DNA from: Palsa-504 sp963753225
GTDB lineage: Bacteria; Actinomycetota; Actinomycetes; Streptosporangiales; Streptosporangiaceae
DNA: 64,000 nucleotides
Direction: 5' to 3'
Assembly (NCBI GenBank): GCA_963753225.1
Contig: CAVWBQ010000021.1
Location: forward strand, 372,001 to 436,000
Positions 20,821 through 32,284 of the stretch are shown here, piece by piece. Each line of letters starts with the position of its first letter. Position 1 is the first letter of the stretch. Below the pieces are notes generated by a model. That model had not been told where the DNA came from. It searched no databases and saw nothing but the letters and a program-made list of their open reading frames with translations. The position numbers were made by a program, and so were the translations under genes.

Positions 20821-22056
20821 CAGGTCATCGAACAGGCCGGGAACCGGCGTGACTTCGAACGCCTGGCCCGCCTGCAGGAGCAGTGGCGAAAGGACACGGA
20901 CGGCGGCTCGCCGCGACCCATCGACCGCATCGTGCTCTACATCGACGATCTCGACAGGTGCACCCCACGTCAGGTCGTCGACGTACTGCAGGCCGTGCAC
21001 CTGCTCTTGGCGCTCGACTTGTTCGTCGTGGTCGTCGGCGTTGATCCTCGATGGCTCCTGCACTCTCTCCGCGACCAGTACCGGAGCATGCTCACCGGGC
21101 CGCCTCCTGGGCTCGGGACAGCAGGCGCCGCTGAAGGCGCCGCGGCCGAGATGTCTCGTGGGCGTGACGGCGGCACCGTGCAGGAGAACGCCGACCGGCT
21201 GATGCTCAGTACGCCGAACGACTACCTCGAGAAGATCTTCAATGTTCCATTCGTGCTGCCGATCATGACGCCCAAGGGCTTCGAGACGATGATCCGTCGG
21301 CTTTCGATCACTGAGGCGGACGCCGACGACGACGCGGTACCCAACGGGGAATGGCAGGCGTCGGACGACGACCATGACGTCTCCCAGCTCTTCCAGATGG
21401 AAATCCCGCCCCTGTTCCCCGAGAGTGGGACCCCGCCTGTGGAGCAGGGGTCGGAGATCGCCGCCGTCCAGCAAGGCAATACGGTGGTCCCTACGCCGTT
21501 GACCGAGCCCGAGCTACAGGCTCTGTCGTCATTGGCGCCGCTGGTGCGCTCACCGCAGGAGGCCAAGCGTCTGCTCAACCTGTATCGAATGCTACGGTCA
21601 ACGCGGAATCTCAGCGACGCCTCCCGGTTCCTGGGGGCTGGCGGGGCTGAAGGGGAGTTCCAGGCGGTGGTCATGCTGCTTGGGCTGCTAACCGCGAGTC
21701 CCCGGCTGCTGGGCCAGATCCTCTTCGCGCCCCCGGACCCTGAGGAAGAGCTCATGGGTGGCATTTATCACCGCGCCGCGCAGGACTCGTGGGAGGCGTT
21801 CTTGAACGGGCTTCGCCCGCGCTGCGTCGATGAGCGTTGGCGCAATGACGTGTGCGACGGCCTGTCAGAGAGAGATCGTGCGGAGTGGGAGCTTCTGGTG
21901 GAGCGTGCCCAGCCGGCGTCCGCGCTCGTGAAGTTGCCGGACGTCACGACATTTAAGACATGGGCACCGCACGTTGCCCGATTCTCGTTTCTCCTCGCGC
22001 CGGTCACGGGTGACGATAGAAGCCCAGCCTCCTCAGGCAAGCCGGACGACGTATGA
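20821..22056 (+). pseudogene. KAP family P-loop NTPase, N-terminus missing
   Basis: About 410 residues. The Walker B signature of KAP NTPases, RIVLYIDDLDRCTPRQVVDVL, lies soon after the junction, followed by LDLFVVVVGVDPRWLLHSL (sensor region) and NDYLEKIFNVPFVLP, then RSPQEAKRLLNLYRMLRS. The Walker A loop and the N-terminal membrane helices that define the family are absent. Upstream in-frame sequence is the antisense of the ClC gene. KAP NTPases are membrane-anchored and several belong to anti-phage systems, so this may be a defence gene remnant. Without Walker A it should not hydrolyse ATP. Confidence 0.85.
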
Positions 22057-22809
22057 GGCTTGGCGCCAGGCCTAGCGCTGACTAACGCGCTCTACGCTGA
22101 CGTGGAACCGGTCGGCTCCCTCCGCTTCTTTTCTCAGTGACGACAGCCCCCCCGCTCGGGGAGCCCTGCACGCTACATCGGCCCCGGTGACCGCCGCGGC
22201 GGCCGCTGCACTGCCGGACGGCACCCCCGATCATCGTCACGCCTCCGGGACCGACATCACAGTCCACCAGCCAGCGCTCCGGCGGCCCATGCGCTAGCTG
22301 CGGTCCTATTTCCGGAAACCACGACCGCCCTGGCGAAACGATTGGATAATGGCCGGTTATCCGGCACATCGGCCGACGAGCCCTTGGCACGGACGTCGGC
22401 TGTTACGGAGAGCGAACATCCAGCTGAGCGCAATAACCGGACATTCGGTGCATAACGCCGATTATTTGCTGCTCTTCGGGCTCAGGCGTTAGCGCCGCGC
22501 CAAGCGCAGATCAGACGGATCTGGCGCGCCGGGGGTGTGCGATCACCTTTGCGCGGCGACCGTGGTCACGCTGGTGTTCCTGACAGGAATTGATGGTGCC
22601 GGTGACCGGGTCCCGCAGGCCTGATCACCCTCGGCGCCCAGTAGCGGCGGTACCGGTCGGACTTGGGTCACCGCCGCAGGTCAGTGGCGGGGTAATTCCG
22701 GGTGGCCTCAGCCAGCTGCTCGGGTCCGGGTGTCCCAGCGGTCTGTCGCCGGCTGCCCGAAATCGAGCATCTCCGCCGCCGGCGCATAATCACCCCGGGA
22801 TCACGCAGG
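22057..22809. other. Gap with one copy of an inverted 135-bp repeat
   Basis: No complete gene. The stretch at 22231-22365 is related to 33292-33432 in opposite orientation, and includes the end of a small reading frame (DITVHQPALRRPMR, stop at 22296-22298). The remainder up to the GAF-ANTAR gene has no recognisable content. Confidence 0.6.
22231..22365 (+). repeat. Inverted repeat copy A (partner at 33292-33432)
   Basis: Read on the minus strand it aligns with the partner over about 135 bases at roughly three quarters identity, estimated by eye. The best-conserved blocks are CCGGATAACCGGCCATTATCC, CCGGAAATA and GCAGCTAGCGCATGGG. It contains the near-palindrome GGATAATGGCCGGTTATCC at 22344-22362. 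On the plus strand it also encodes the end of a peptide (DITVHQPALRRPMR) shared with the partner. Confidence 0.8.
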
Positions 22810-23568
22810 TCAGCCGGGAGGTAATCGGTCGCGCCTTGCGGGGTGCTCTTGAGCAGCGTCTGTGCGTGCAAGGCTTTCTGATCCGTCGACGAAGGCCAGG
22901 GCTACGTCTGACAGGAGCAGGTTGCGGGTTCTGGCGTGGCCGCGCAGGACGCTGAACGCCTGGTCCATGTCCAGGCCGAGGCGTTCGGCGAGCTTGCCCT
23001 TGGCCTGCTCGATGATGACCCGGCTGTTCAGCGCGGTCTGCAACTGCTCATTCAGGGTGTCGCTGTGGCGCATGCTGCGCTCGTGCAGCAAGCTGATGGT
23101 GGCCACGTCAGCCAGCGCCTGGCCGATGCGTATGTCCGCGGGGTCGAAGGCACCCGGGACGGCGCGGAACAGGTTCAGCGCGCCGATGACCTGGTCGCGC
23201 AGCCTCATGGGCAGGGCCTGCACGGCGGCGAACCCGGCCTGCTGGGCGGCGGCGGCGAACCGGGGCCAGCGCTGCGCTTCGGCGGCCAGGTCGGCGGCGG
23301 CGACGGGCCGGCCAGCCCGGAAGCAGTCCAGGCAGGGACCCTGGTCGTTCTGCAGCTGAAATAGCTCCAGCAGCCGCGCTGCCTCGCTGGAGGCGGCGAC
23401 CACGCGGAGCTCCCCGCGCGGGTCCGCCAGCAACAGCCCGGCGGCGGAGACGTCAAGCAGCTGCACGCTACGGTCGGTCAGCACGTGCAGGAAGTCGATC
23501 ACATCGAAGCCGGCGACCATGGTGTCGGTCAGCTCAACGAACGTTTCGGACAGCAGTTGTCCGTCCAT
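22810..23568 (-). CDS. GAF-ANTAR domain protein (RNA-binding antiterminator)
   Basis: 252 residues. Residues 15-165 form a GAF sensor domain (LADPRGELRVVAASSE, NDQGPCLDCFRAGRPV, RLRDQVIGALNLF). Residues 170-230 are an ANTAR domain (LNEQLQTALNSRVIIEQAKG, KLAERLGLDMDQAFSVLRGH) that binds paired hairpins in nascent RNA and prevents termination. The GPC motif with a nearby Cys (GPCLDC) could respond to redox or metal, which is speculation. A second, broken GAF-ANTAR gene lies just upstream, and an STAS protein beyond it. The RNA targets are unknown. Confidence 0.92.
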   Translation of the reverse strand: MDGQLLSETFVELTDTMVAGFDVIDFLHVLTDRSVQLLDVSAAGLLLADPRGELRVVAASSEAARLLELFQLQNDQGPCLDCFRAGRPVAAADLAAEAQRWPRFAAAAQQAGFAAVQALPMRLRDQVIGALNLFRAVPGAFDPADIRIGQALADVATISLLHERSMRHSDTLNEQLQTALNSRVIIEQAKGKLAERLGLDMDQAFSVLRGHARTRNLLLSDVALAFVDGSESLARTDAAQEHPARRDRLPPG

Positions 23569-23655
23569 TCCGGTTCACCCTCTCAGGAAACGCGGCATGA
23601 TTCGCCGCGGGAGCCCGGGGCAGGCTGCGCCCGCGCTGGCGAGCGGGCGAGTGCT

Positions 23656-24404
23656 TCACGCCTCACCGTCCCGGGAGGGGTCAGGGTGCAGCCGCAGGCG
23701 GCGGGCCACGATGTCGCGGGCGACATCGGTCAGCCGCAGATCACGTGCATAAGCATAGGCGCGCAGCCGCACGAATGCATCCCCGATGCCGGCGCCGAGC
23801 TGCTCGGTGAGCATGCCGGTGGCCTGGTCGATCTCGGCCCGGCGCAATGCCAGGTCCGCGGGCTGGCCACCGGGGCCGGCCAGTGCCGTGAGGTCGCCCC
23901 CCGCCTGGTCCTGGGCGTCGAGCAGCAGCAAGGTGGCGGAATGGCGAAGATCAGCGCATCACCGAGCTGGAAGGCGGTCAGCGGGCCTGGCCGCTCCCGG
24001 TACAGGCCCAGCACCCCGGCGCGGATCGCCCCAATCCGCAGTGGGAACGCGAAGATCGCCGCCGCCCCCGCCTGACGTGCCGCCAGCGCGAAGACCGGCC
24101 AGCGGCGCCCGGATTCCCCGCCGGCCAGATCCGAGGCCAGCACCGGGCCGCCCGAGGCAGCGGCATCCAGGCACGGGCCCTCCCCCAGGGTCAGGTGAAG
24201 TTCGGCGAGCTGCTCGCTGACCTCATCAGTGACCCGCATCAGGTGACCCGCCTCCGCGCCGCGCGCGGCACTCAGCCACGCGCCGGTGACCTCAACCGCG
24301 GCCACAGCCGCCGCGCACACATCCGCGGCCGACACCCGGCCGCCGCGGCCGGCGGCCTGAGACGCGACCAGGCCCCAGACCCTGCCCGGCCTGCTACCAG
24401 TCAT
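23656..24404 (-). pseudogene. Second GAF-ANTAR protein, frameshifted between its two domains
   Basis: From ATG 24404 the first frame gives a GAF domain (VSEQLAELHLTLGEGPCLDA, IFAFPLRIGAIRAGVLGLY, LGDALIFA). At 23932-23950 the reading switches: the neighbouring frame carries TLLLLDAQDQ and the ANTAR domain LRRAEIDQATGMLTEQLG, AFVRLRAYAYARDLRLTDVA. Adding one base near 23940 rejoins the two. If the frameshift is real, the RNA-binding domain is lost and only the sensor is made. The layout, a tandem pair with the previous gene, suggests duplication. Confidence 0.85.
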
Positions 24405-24560
24405 CCGCGCCGCCAGCACAGCGGATCTGGCGGCTGGATGCGGCCCGGCCGCCTCGCGGCCAGCCGGCCGGAAACCCGGGCCACCCAGGATGGGCACTGG
24501 CCCATCTGCGCGGCTGCGCAGGGTGATCGCGTTCCCGCCCATCCGGCCTGCTGTCGCGGG

Positions 24561-25007
24561 TTACCGTGCTCCGCTCCCCAGGGCTTGCGTTCCTGACCGC
24601 GCGGCGGGGCGCGGCCAGCGTATCTTGCTGGGCCGCCACGGCACCGGCACGGCCTCCCGCCGGGAGCGTCCGGCGCTGCCGGCCGCCTCTTCCACGCTGG
24701 CATGGACGGAGAATTCACCGGCCAGGCGGGTGATCGCAACAACCCGCAGCACCCGCTGCTGCGGCGCAGCCAGCAGCAGGTCCCCGCCGGCCTGCCGGGC
24801 GTGCCTGCGGCCCCGAGCTAGCGCCGCCACGCCGCCGCAGTCGATGAACTCCAGGCACGCCAGGTCAACGATGACCCTCGGCTCGCGGGCAACGGCCGCC
24901 GCGAGCGCGGCCGCCACATCCGCGGCATCTACCAGGTCAAGCTCCCCGCGCAACGCGACGACAACATGGCCGTCGCATTCGCGGGTACTCAAATCCACGC
25001 TGAACAA
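24561..25007 (-). CDS. STAS-domain anti-anti-sigma factor-like protein
   Basis: 148 residues; the first 105 are an STAS domain. VALRGELDLVDAADVAAAL opens it and RVIVDLACLEFIDCGGVAAL contains the phosphorylatable position: the usual Ser in the D-S-x-G motif is replaced by Cys (IDCGG). That loss would remove SpoIIAA-type control by phosphorylation. The C-terminal 40 residues are basic and low-complexity. Such proteins bind anti-sigma kinases (RsbW type). A PAS-GAF-SpoIIE-kinase protein is encoded far downstream at 58.6 kb, but no linked sigma-B factor is seen. Confidence 0.85.
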   Translation of the reverse strand: MFSVDLSTRECDGHVVVALRGELDLVDAADVAAALAAAVAREPRVIVDLACLEFIDCGGVAALARGRRHARQAGGDLLLAAPQQRVLRVVAITRLAGEFSVHASVEEAAGSAGRSRREAVPVPWRPSKIRWPRPAARSGTQALGSGAR

Positions 25008-25283
25008 AGGGAGCTCCCTGCTTCAGCAGCAAGGCGGGGTCCCGACCCAGCGGCCAATTCACGTTCCAGCATCAACAGTACGCTGACCACCCGGCCGTGT
25101 CGTGTCCGGCCGGACGCCGAATTTACTGCGGCGCCACTCCGCTCAGCCATCAGGCCACGGCTGCCCAGCACAACCGGCTGTTTCCGGGGCCGGTTCGGCC
25201 GTTCTCTCTGAACCCATGTGGGAGCGCTGTGACCTGGCGGCCCGTAGGCGCGGCCATCTCGGTCAGGACTGCAGCCCACACGA

Positions 25284-26160
25284 CTAGGACCGGCACCAGA
25301 AGGCGCTAGCGTATACCGCGGCCGCTGCGCTGGGGGTGAACTGCCGGGCGCAGGCCCGGCTGAGGGCGGGGTCGGGGCGCTCGTCGGCCAGGACGCGGAC
25401 AGCGCCCCGGCGAGGGCGCGGGGGTCCTCGGGCGGGACCAGGACGCCGCGGCCCCCGCCCAGGGTGCGCGCCAGGCCGTCGACCGCGGTGCCGACGACCG
25501 GGACGCCGAGCCCAGGGCCAGCACGGCGCTTTTCGACCACGACTCCTCGCGTGAGGGGACGACGTGCACGGTGGCCTGTGCGATGTAGCGGGCCGGCTCA
25601 TAGGACCATCCCGGCAGAGATGCACGACAGCTTCCAGCCCGCGAGCCCGGATCAGCCGGGTCAGCGCGCCGCGCAGCGGGCCGTCGCCGGCCAGGTAGGC
25701 GGGCGGCGGCGCGTCGATCAGGGCAAGTGCCTCGATGAGCACATCTGGTGCCTTGTCGCCGCGGAGCCGGCCGGCGAAGGTCAGCCGCGGCGAGGGGAGT
25801 CCCGGCAGCGCCGCGGCGGACAGGCCTTCCACCGACGAGCGCCCGTCGCGTAGCCGACCGTCGTCCAGGCCGATCCGCGCCACCCAGGCGCGCGCCGACG
25901 GCCCGTTGGCGAAGAACAGGTCGACCCGCCGTGCCGCATCCCAGGCCCGCGGCGTGTGCTCGCTGGCACCAGCGGCACGTGCGGCGGCAGGGCCCGTGCC
26001 GCGGCCCGACCAGGCGCCCACCATGTGGGCGTGCACCAGGCTCGCGCTCGGCGGCGACCCTAAATTCCGGCGCTCTCCAGCGCTGCCCGGCATCTGCCCA
26101 CGGCCTCGTCGTCGAGGAGCACGTGCACGACGCCGCGGCCTTCACCGGTGAAGGCCGCCA
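25284..26160 (-). pseudogene. Glycosyltransferase (GT4-like) broken by several frameshifts
   Basis: Pieces of one GT-B enzyme are spread over three frames: GRGVVHVLLDDEAVGRCRAA near the N-terminus, VDLFFANGPSARAWVARIGL, PRLTFAGRLRGDKAPDVLIE, then EPARYIAQATVHVVPSREES, LGVPVVGTAVDGLARTLGGG and RVLADERPDPALSRACARQF. The order is correct. At least three frame changes fall between 25400 and 25640, and probably another near 26060. The acceptor loop and the E-x7-E-like region are recognisable. With this many breaks it is a true pseudogene rather than one sequencing error. Confidence 0.8.
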
Positions 26161-26281
26161 GGCCACGGGTACTGACACTGCGGCGTTGCGGCGATCTGAT
26201 TCTTGGTCAGCCCCTGCCCGGTCAGCCGCGTGAAGGAGCGATGACACACGCCACCGAGCCCGGTATGGATGGTCGTCCGGG

Positions 26282-26400
26282 CTGATCCGCCGCGGCGTGC
26301 CGGTCGAGGTCGTCGCCCGGCTGCTCACGCATCGCTCCCCGGCTGCCACCTGCCAGACCTGCATCCACCTCGACGCCACCGACGGGCCAGAGGCCCAGAC
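26282..26400 (+). pseudogene. Integrase C-terminal remnant with lost catalytic tyrosine
   Basis: LIRRGVPVEVVARLLTHRSP, AATCQTCIHLDATD matches the end of tyrosine recombinases of the XerD type, which read THRSP...TSQTYIHLD. The nucleophilic Tyr is replaced by Cys (TGC). Only about 35-40 residues remain. It lies in a short graveyard between the glycosyltransferase and clpC. Confidence 0.7.
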
Positions 26401-26451
26401 CCGGGCCGGCGTGTGGAATGAACCCACCCCATCCGCCTCGCCCCACCGCCA

Positions 26452-26526
26452 ACGGTCGCCGCGGAACACCAGGACGGCTATGCCGAGCACGCGGCAGGTC
26501 AGCAGGTAGACGATCTTGAGCAGCAC
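26452..26526 (-). pseudogene. N-terminal stub of an IS481/IS3-type transposase
   Basis: MLLKIVYLLTCRVLGIAVLV and FRGDR match the first 25 residues of a common actinobacterial DDE integrase/transposase, after which similarity stops. The recognition rests on memory of the family rather than a search. Confidence 0.6.
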
Positions 26527-26699
26527 TCGGCCAGCCAGCCATCACCACATCCACCTGTCGGCAACAGTGCAGGGCAGCCAATGCAATCGAGTACTCGAGC
26601 GGCACAGCATGGTCGAGGCGGGCCAGGCCGTGCAGCGCCGCTGGTGGCGCCGATCAGGTCGCCGGGCGCCCGCCGATCCAGCCGGCGGCCGCCTTGCTC

Positions 26700-29189
<2,490 letters not shown>

Positions 29190-29607
29190 CTCGTCGCCCC
29201 CTCACCGAGCGGCCGACGAGGCAACCGAAGTCTTGCTCGTCCCCTCGCATGCTAGCCCGCGCGCCGGCCGACGTCGCGCACGCGAATGTCGCACAAGTAC
29301 ACCGTTCCCCGCCGGCAGCGGGGTTCACCCCGCCCGGCCTGGGGCAACGGGGCAGCGTGCCCAGCTACGCCGGGAGCGAACGCGCACGGCGTGCCGCGCA
29401 CCGCGGTCACATCAGCCAACGGCGCGCCGTCACGGCCCGCGGGCCGCGTCCAGCCTTGCCGCTTCGATCTGCTCCCGTCTTGCACACCTATCACCGCCCG
29501 GCAAAGGACACGTCGTTCGGGCTGGGGCGTCCCGTGCGGCGCGGATAGGCCCGCTTCCCAGGCGCATCGCTGCAACTCCCAGGCCGGGCAGGTTTCTGGC
29601 ACCCCAC
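29190..29607. other. Upstream region of clpC and degenerate DNA
   Basis: No complete gene. The clpC promoter must lie in the first 100 bases. I do not see a HAIR or CIRCE element. The rest appears to lead into a degraded NTPase gene, whose upstream part is unrecognisable. Confidence 0.6.
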
Positions 29608-30120
29608 AGGAAGACCGAGCTGGCGAAGGCGTTCGGGCGCTGGTGGCGTGACACCGGCGGCATGGACGATCCACGGTTCGTGTTCTGGCATTCCTTCGAG
29701 CCGGGCGTGGCGTCCTTCGGCCTGGCCGGGGTGATCACCGAGATCGGGCTAGCCGTGTTCGGCGCCGACTTCGCGGCCCTGCAGCCAGATGACCGCCGGA
29801 GGGCGGTTCAGAACCTGCTGGCAGAGCACCGGTTGCTGCTGATCTGGGACAACTTCTGGACCGTCCGGTCCATGCCCGATCCTGGCGGGGCGACGCTACC
29901 CCTGGATGAGGCGGGCTGCCGGGGGTTCCTGGACTTCCTGGAGACACTAGCCGGGCGGGGCGCAGCGCGGTGCTCATCACCAGCCGCACCAGCGAGGACT
30001 GGCTCGGCGGCATCCGCCGCATCGCGCTGGGCGGCCTGGCCTCGCACGAGGCCACCGGGTACGCGGGGGAACTCCTGGCGCTCTACCCGGCGGCGGCGAT
30101 CCGGCCGGGACGAGCGGGGA
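29608..30120 (+). pseudogene. STAND/NB-ARC-type NTPase fragment
   Basis: The frame enters at KTELAKAFGRWWRD, which is the end of a Walker A loop (GKTEL) whose glycines are missing. RFVFWHSFEPGV and LLAEHRLLLIWDNFWTV (Walker B) follow. At about 29960-29975 the frame shifts and resumes with SAVLITSRTSEDWLGGIRRI, the sensor motif (LITSR). The downstream winged-helix and repeat domains are absent. STAND NTPases act as signal-controlled switches, many in anti-phage defence. This piece cannot be functional. Confidence 0.75.
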
Positions 30121-30202
30121 AGGTTCGCCGGCGTACGGCGGTAGAAGTGACCTGTCTGTCCGCATGCAGGCGGTCATCTCAGGCACGTGCCTGGCGGACC
30201 GC

Positions 30203-30373
30203 TCATGCGACTTCCCGCAAGCGTCGCACGGGTCCCTGGGCGGCCGCCGTCATGCGGGTAAGCAGCGCTCCGAGTGCGGGGCGGTCGTTGTCCCCGTCGT
30301 GCTCGTAGAGCTCGCTGATCGTCTGGATAAGCGAGTTGACCAGCAGCACGCGCTCGTGCTCGGTGATCTCCAT
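30203..30373 (-). CDS. Small hypothetical protein (56 residues)
   Basis: It begins MEITEHERVLLVNSLIQTIS and continues ELYEHDGDNDRPALGALLTR with a basic C-terminus. GAAGGA lies about 10 bases before the ATG. The sequence is acidic and helical with a coherent amphipathic pattern, and third-position GC is high, which supports coding. I do not recognise a family. Confidence 0.5.
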   Translation of the reverse strand: MEITEHERVLLVNSLIQTISELYEHDGDNDRPALGALLTRMTAAAQGPVRRLREVA

Positions 30374-30626
30374 CGTGATTCATCCTTCGATGAGTCCGGC
30401 GTAGGGGCCGGGCCTTGAGGTCATTGTCGGTGAAGGCGTTCGTGGTGCCGCCGCTTTCACCTCAGCAGGTGCCCGGCCAGGGCCTGGCCCGGCGAACTCA
30501 TGCCGCTCACCCGCAGCCCCCGCCGCCCGGGCGATGATGATCAGGCGCTGAACATGGCCCGCTCCGGCCGGCAGCTTCGGCGGCCGGTCCCTGAGGCTCC
30601 CCTCAGCGTATACCCGCAATTAAAAA

Positions 30627-30644
30627 CTAGCAATTTATTACTAG
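30627..30644. promoter_or_regulatory. AT-rich palindromic operator before a winged-helix gene
   Basis: CTAGCAATTTATTACTAG has the symmetry CTAG-N-AAT-NN-ATT-N-CTAG. It lies 18-35 bases before the TTG start of the winged-helix regulator, inside an unusually AT-rich patch (30618-30665). This is a good candidate for autoregulation. Confidence 0.5.
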
Positions 30645-30661
30645 AATGAATAGTACATAGT

Positions 30662-30946
30662 TTGACTACGGCGAACTGGAATTTCCGGACCAACCACGCC
30701 CGGGTGCTGATATGCATTGCACACGACCCCGGCGCGCGGCTGCGCGACATCGCGGCCAGCCCGGGCAGCACCGAGCGCAGCGCCTACGGCATCGTTGCCG
30801 GCCTGACCGCAGCCGGCTACGTGATCAAGCAGAAAGACGGCCGCCGCAACCGCTACCAGATCCAGGCGCACCTGCCGCTGCCGGAGGCTGGCGGCGGGAA
30901 CTTGGATTGCTCATCAGATCTGGTGATGCCAGGCCCGTCGCCGTGA
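30662..30946 (+). CDS. Small winged-helix transcriptional regulator
   Basis: 94 residues from TTG 30662. It has FRTNHARVLICIAHDPGARL, RDIAASPGSTERSAYGIVAG and YVIKQKDGRRNRYQIQAHLP, a MarR/ArsR-like winged helix with the wing at KDGRRNRY. The fold occupies the first 70 residues. The tail (LDCSSDLVMPGPSP) is probably disordered. The AT-rich palindrome upstream suggests self-control. A methyltransferase gene follows 136 bases later in the same direction and might be a target. No effector domain is present. Confidence 0.75.
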   Translation: MTTANWNFRTNHARVLICIAHDPGARLRDIAASPGSTERSAYGIVAGLTAAGYVIKQKDGRRNRYQIQAHLPLPEAGGGNLDCSSDLVMPGPSP

Positions 30947-31082
30947 CCGTGCCGTGCGCCGCACGCACGCCACGCGGCACCGGTGAGGGCTCCTGGTCTG
31001 CCGTGCGGGTGAACACTGCGTGAACTGAGCATGGCGAGCGCATGATGGTAGCCAGCAGACCCAGCGCGGGGAGGCACCGGAC

Positions 31083-31967
31083 ATGACCGCGGGCGACCAT
31101 TTCGAGCGGGTGGCCGTGGTCTATGAATCGCTGCGCACCACCGACGAGGCGCCGGTGCGCGCGATCGGCCAGCTCCTGCCCGGCCGCCCCGTCACCGGCC
31201 TGGATATCGGCTGCGGGACGGGACGGTACACGCGGCTGCTGCGCGGGCTGCTGCCGGACGGCTCGCTGCTGGTCGCAAGCGACGTCTCGGCGGCCATGCT
31301 GGCACAGCTCAGGGCCGCCAGCCGCGGCCACGCCCTGGGGGTGGTGCCGCTGCTGGCGGCCGCCGAGGAGCTGCCGTTGCGGACCGCCAGCCTGGACCTG
31401 GTCACCGCGTTCAACTGCGTTCACCACTTCGACCTCGGCCGCTTCCTGGCCGCCGCCGCCCGGGTGCTGCAGCCCGGCGGCCAGCTGTTCATCTACACCC
31501 GCACCCCGCAGCAGAACGCGCGGACGATCTGGGGCCGCTACTTCCCCGGTTTCACCGAGCACGAGCAGCGCCTGCACAGCCAGGCCGCGCTCCGGGACGC
31601 CGTCCGGCGGACCGATGGGCTCACACTCGTCGCCACACAGACCTTCCAGCACCCGCGCACCAGTACGGCCGAGCGGCTCGGGGCCCAGGCCCAGGGGCGC
31701 CACTACTCGACATTCTCCTTCTACACGCCGCAGGAGCTGCGCGCAGCCACCGCGACCTTCCTGGCCCGCCTGCCCGGCCCCGAGGTCTGCTGGGTTGACG
31801 AGCACCTGCTGGTCATCGCCGGCGCGAGCCGCCACGACCAGGCGGAGCCCGACAGCCCGGCCAGCCTGGCGAACCAGGCGATCAAGGATCAGGCCCTCCA
31901 GATCAGCGACGGGCGCGCCGGTCAGGCCCCCAGAGGCGTCCCGGCGGCGCGCTCAGATCGCCCCTAA
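31083..31967 (+). CDS. Class I SAM-dependent methyltransferase
   Basis: 294 residues. Motif I LDIGCGTGRYTRLL is at about residues 40-53, the acidic loop after strand 2 in LLVASDVSAAMLAQL, motif II LDLVTAFNCVHHF and motif III LQPGGQLFIYTRTP. This is the UbiE/Methyltransf_11 type. The C-terminal third (residues 180-260) would form the substrate cap; the last 40 residues are low-complexity. The substrate is unknown. GAGG about 9 bases before the ATG serves as ribosome site. The winged-helix gene precedes it. Confidence 0.88.
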   Translation: MTAGDHFERVAVVYESLRTTDEAPVRAIGQLLPGRPVTGLDIGCGTGRYTRLLRGLLPDGSLLVASDVSAAMLAQLRAASRGHALGVVPLLAAAEELPLRTASLDLVTAFNCVHHFDLGRFLAAAARVLQPGGQLFIYTRTPQQNARTIWGRYFPGFTEHEQRLHSQAALRDAVRRTDGLTLVATQTFQHPRTSTAERLGAQAQGRHYSTFSFYTPQELRAATATFLARLPGPEVCWVDEHLLVIAGASRHDQAEPDSPASLANQAIKDQALQISDGRAGQAPRGVPAARSDRP

Positions 31968-32284
31968 TTGCGCCCAGTCGATTACTGCCGACGACCTTCG
32001 GCACAGCGCCCAGATCGGCGGATATCGCGTGCCCCGCGACCGCCGAGCTGTCACCATTTGAGGCGAGTCGCCAGTGCCCGCGGTTGCAAAGTCGGGTGTC
32101 CGGAGAGCATGTCCAGGCCGACTGGAGCCGTCAGGGTGGACGTCACTGCGTCATCGTGAACATCGCTGCAGGGATTGCGGTCAAGCCGTTCGATTGGCCG
32201 TATCCACGACCTGAAGCGACGTTCAACGTTCGTCACTGGATGTGAGGAGCTGGCCGCGCGGACCGTAAGGTGGGCGGATACTGC
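31968..32284. other. Gap with no recognisable gene
   Basis: No family motif on either strand and no good ribosome site. It separates the methyltransferase from the convergent integrase. Confidence 0.6.
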
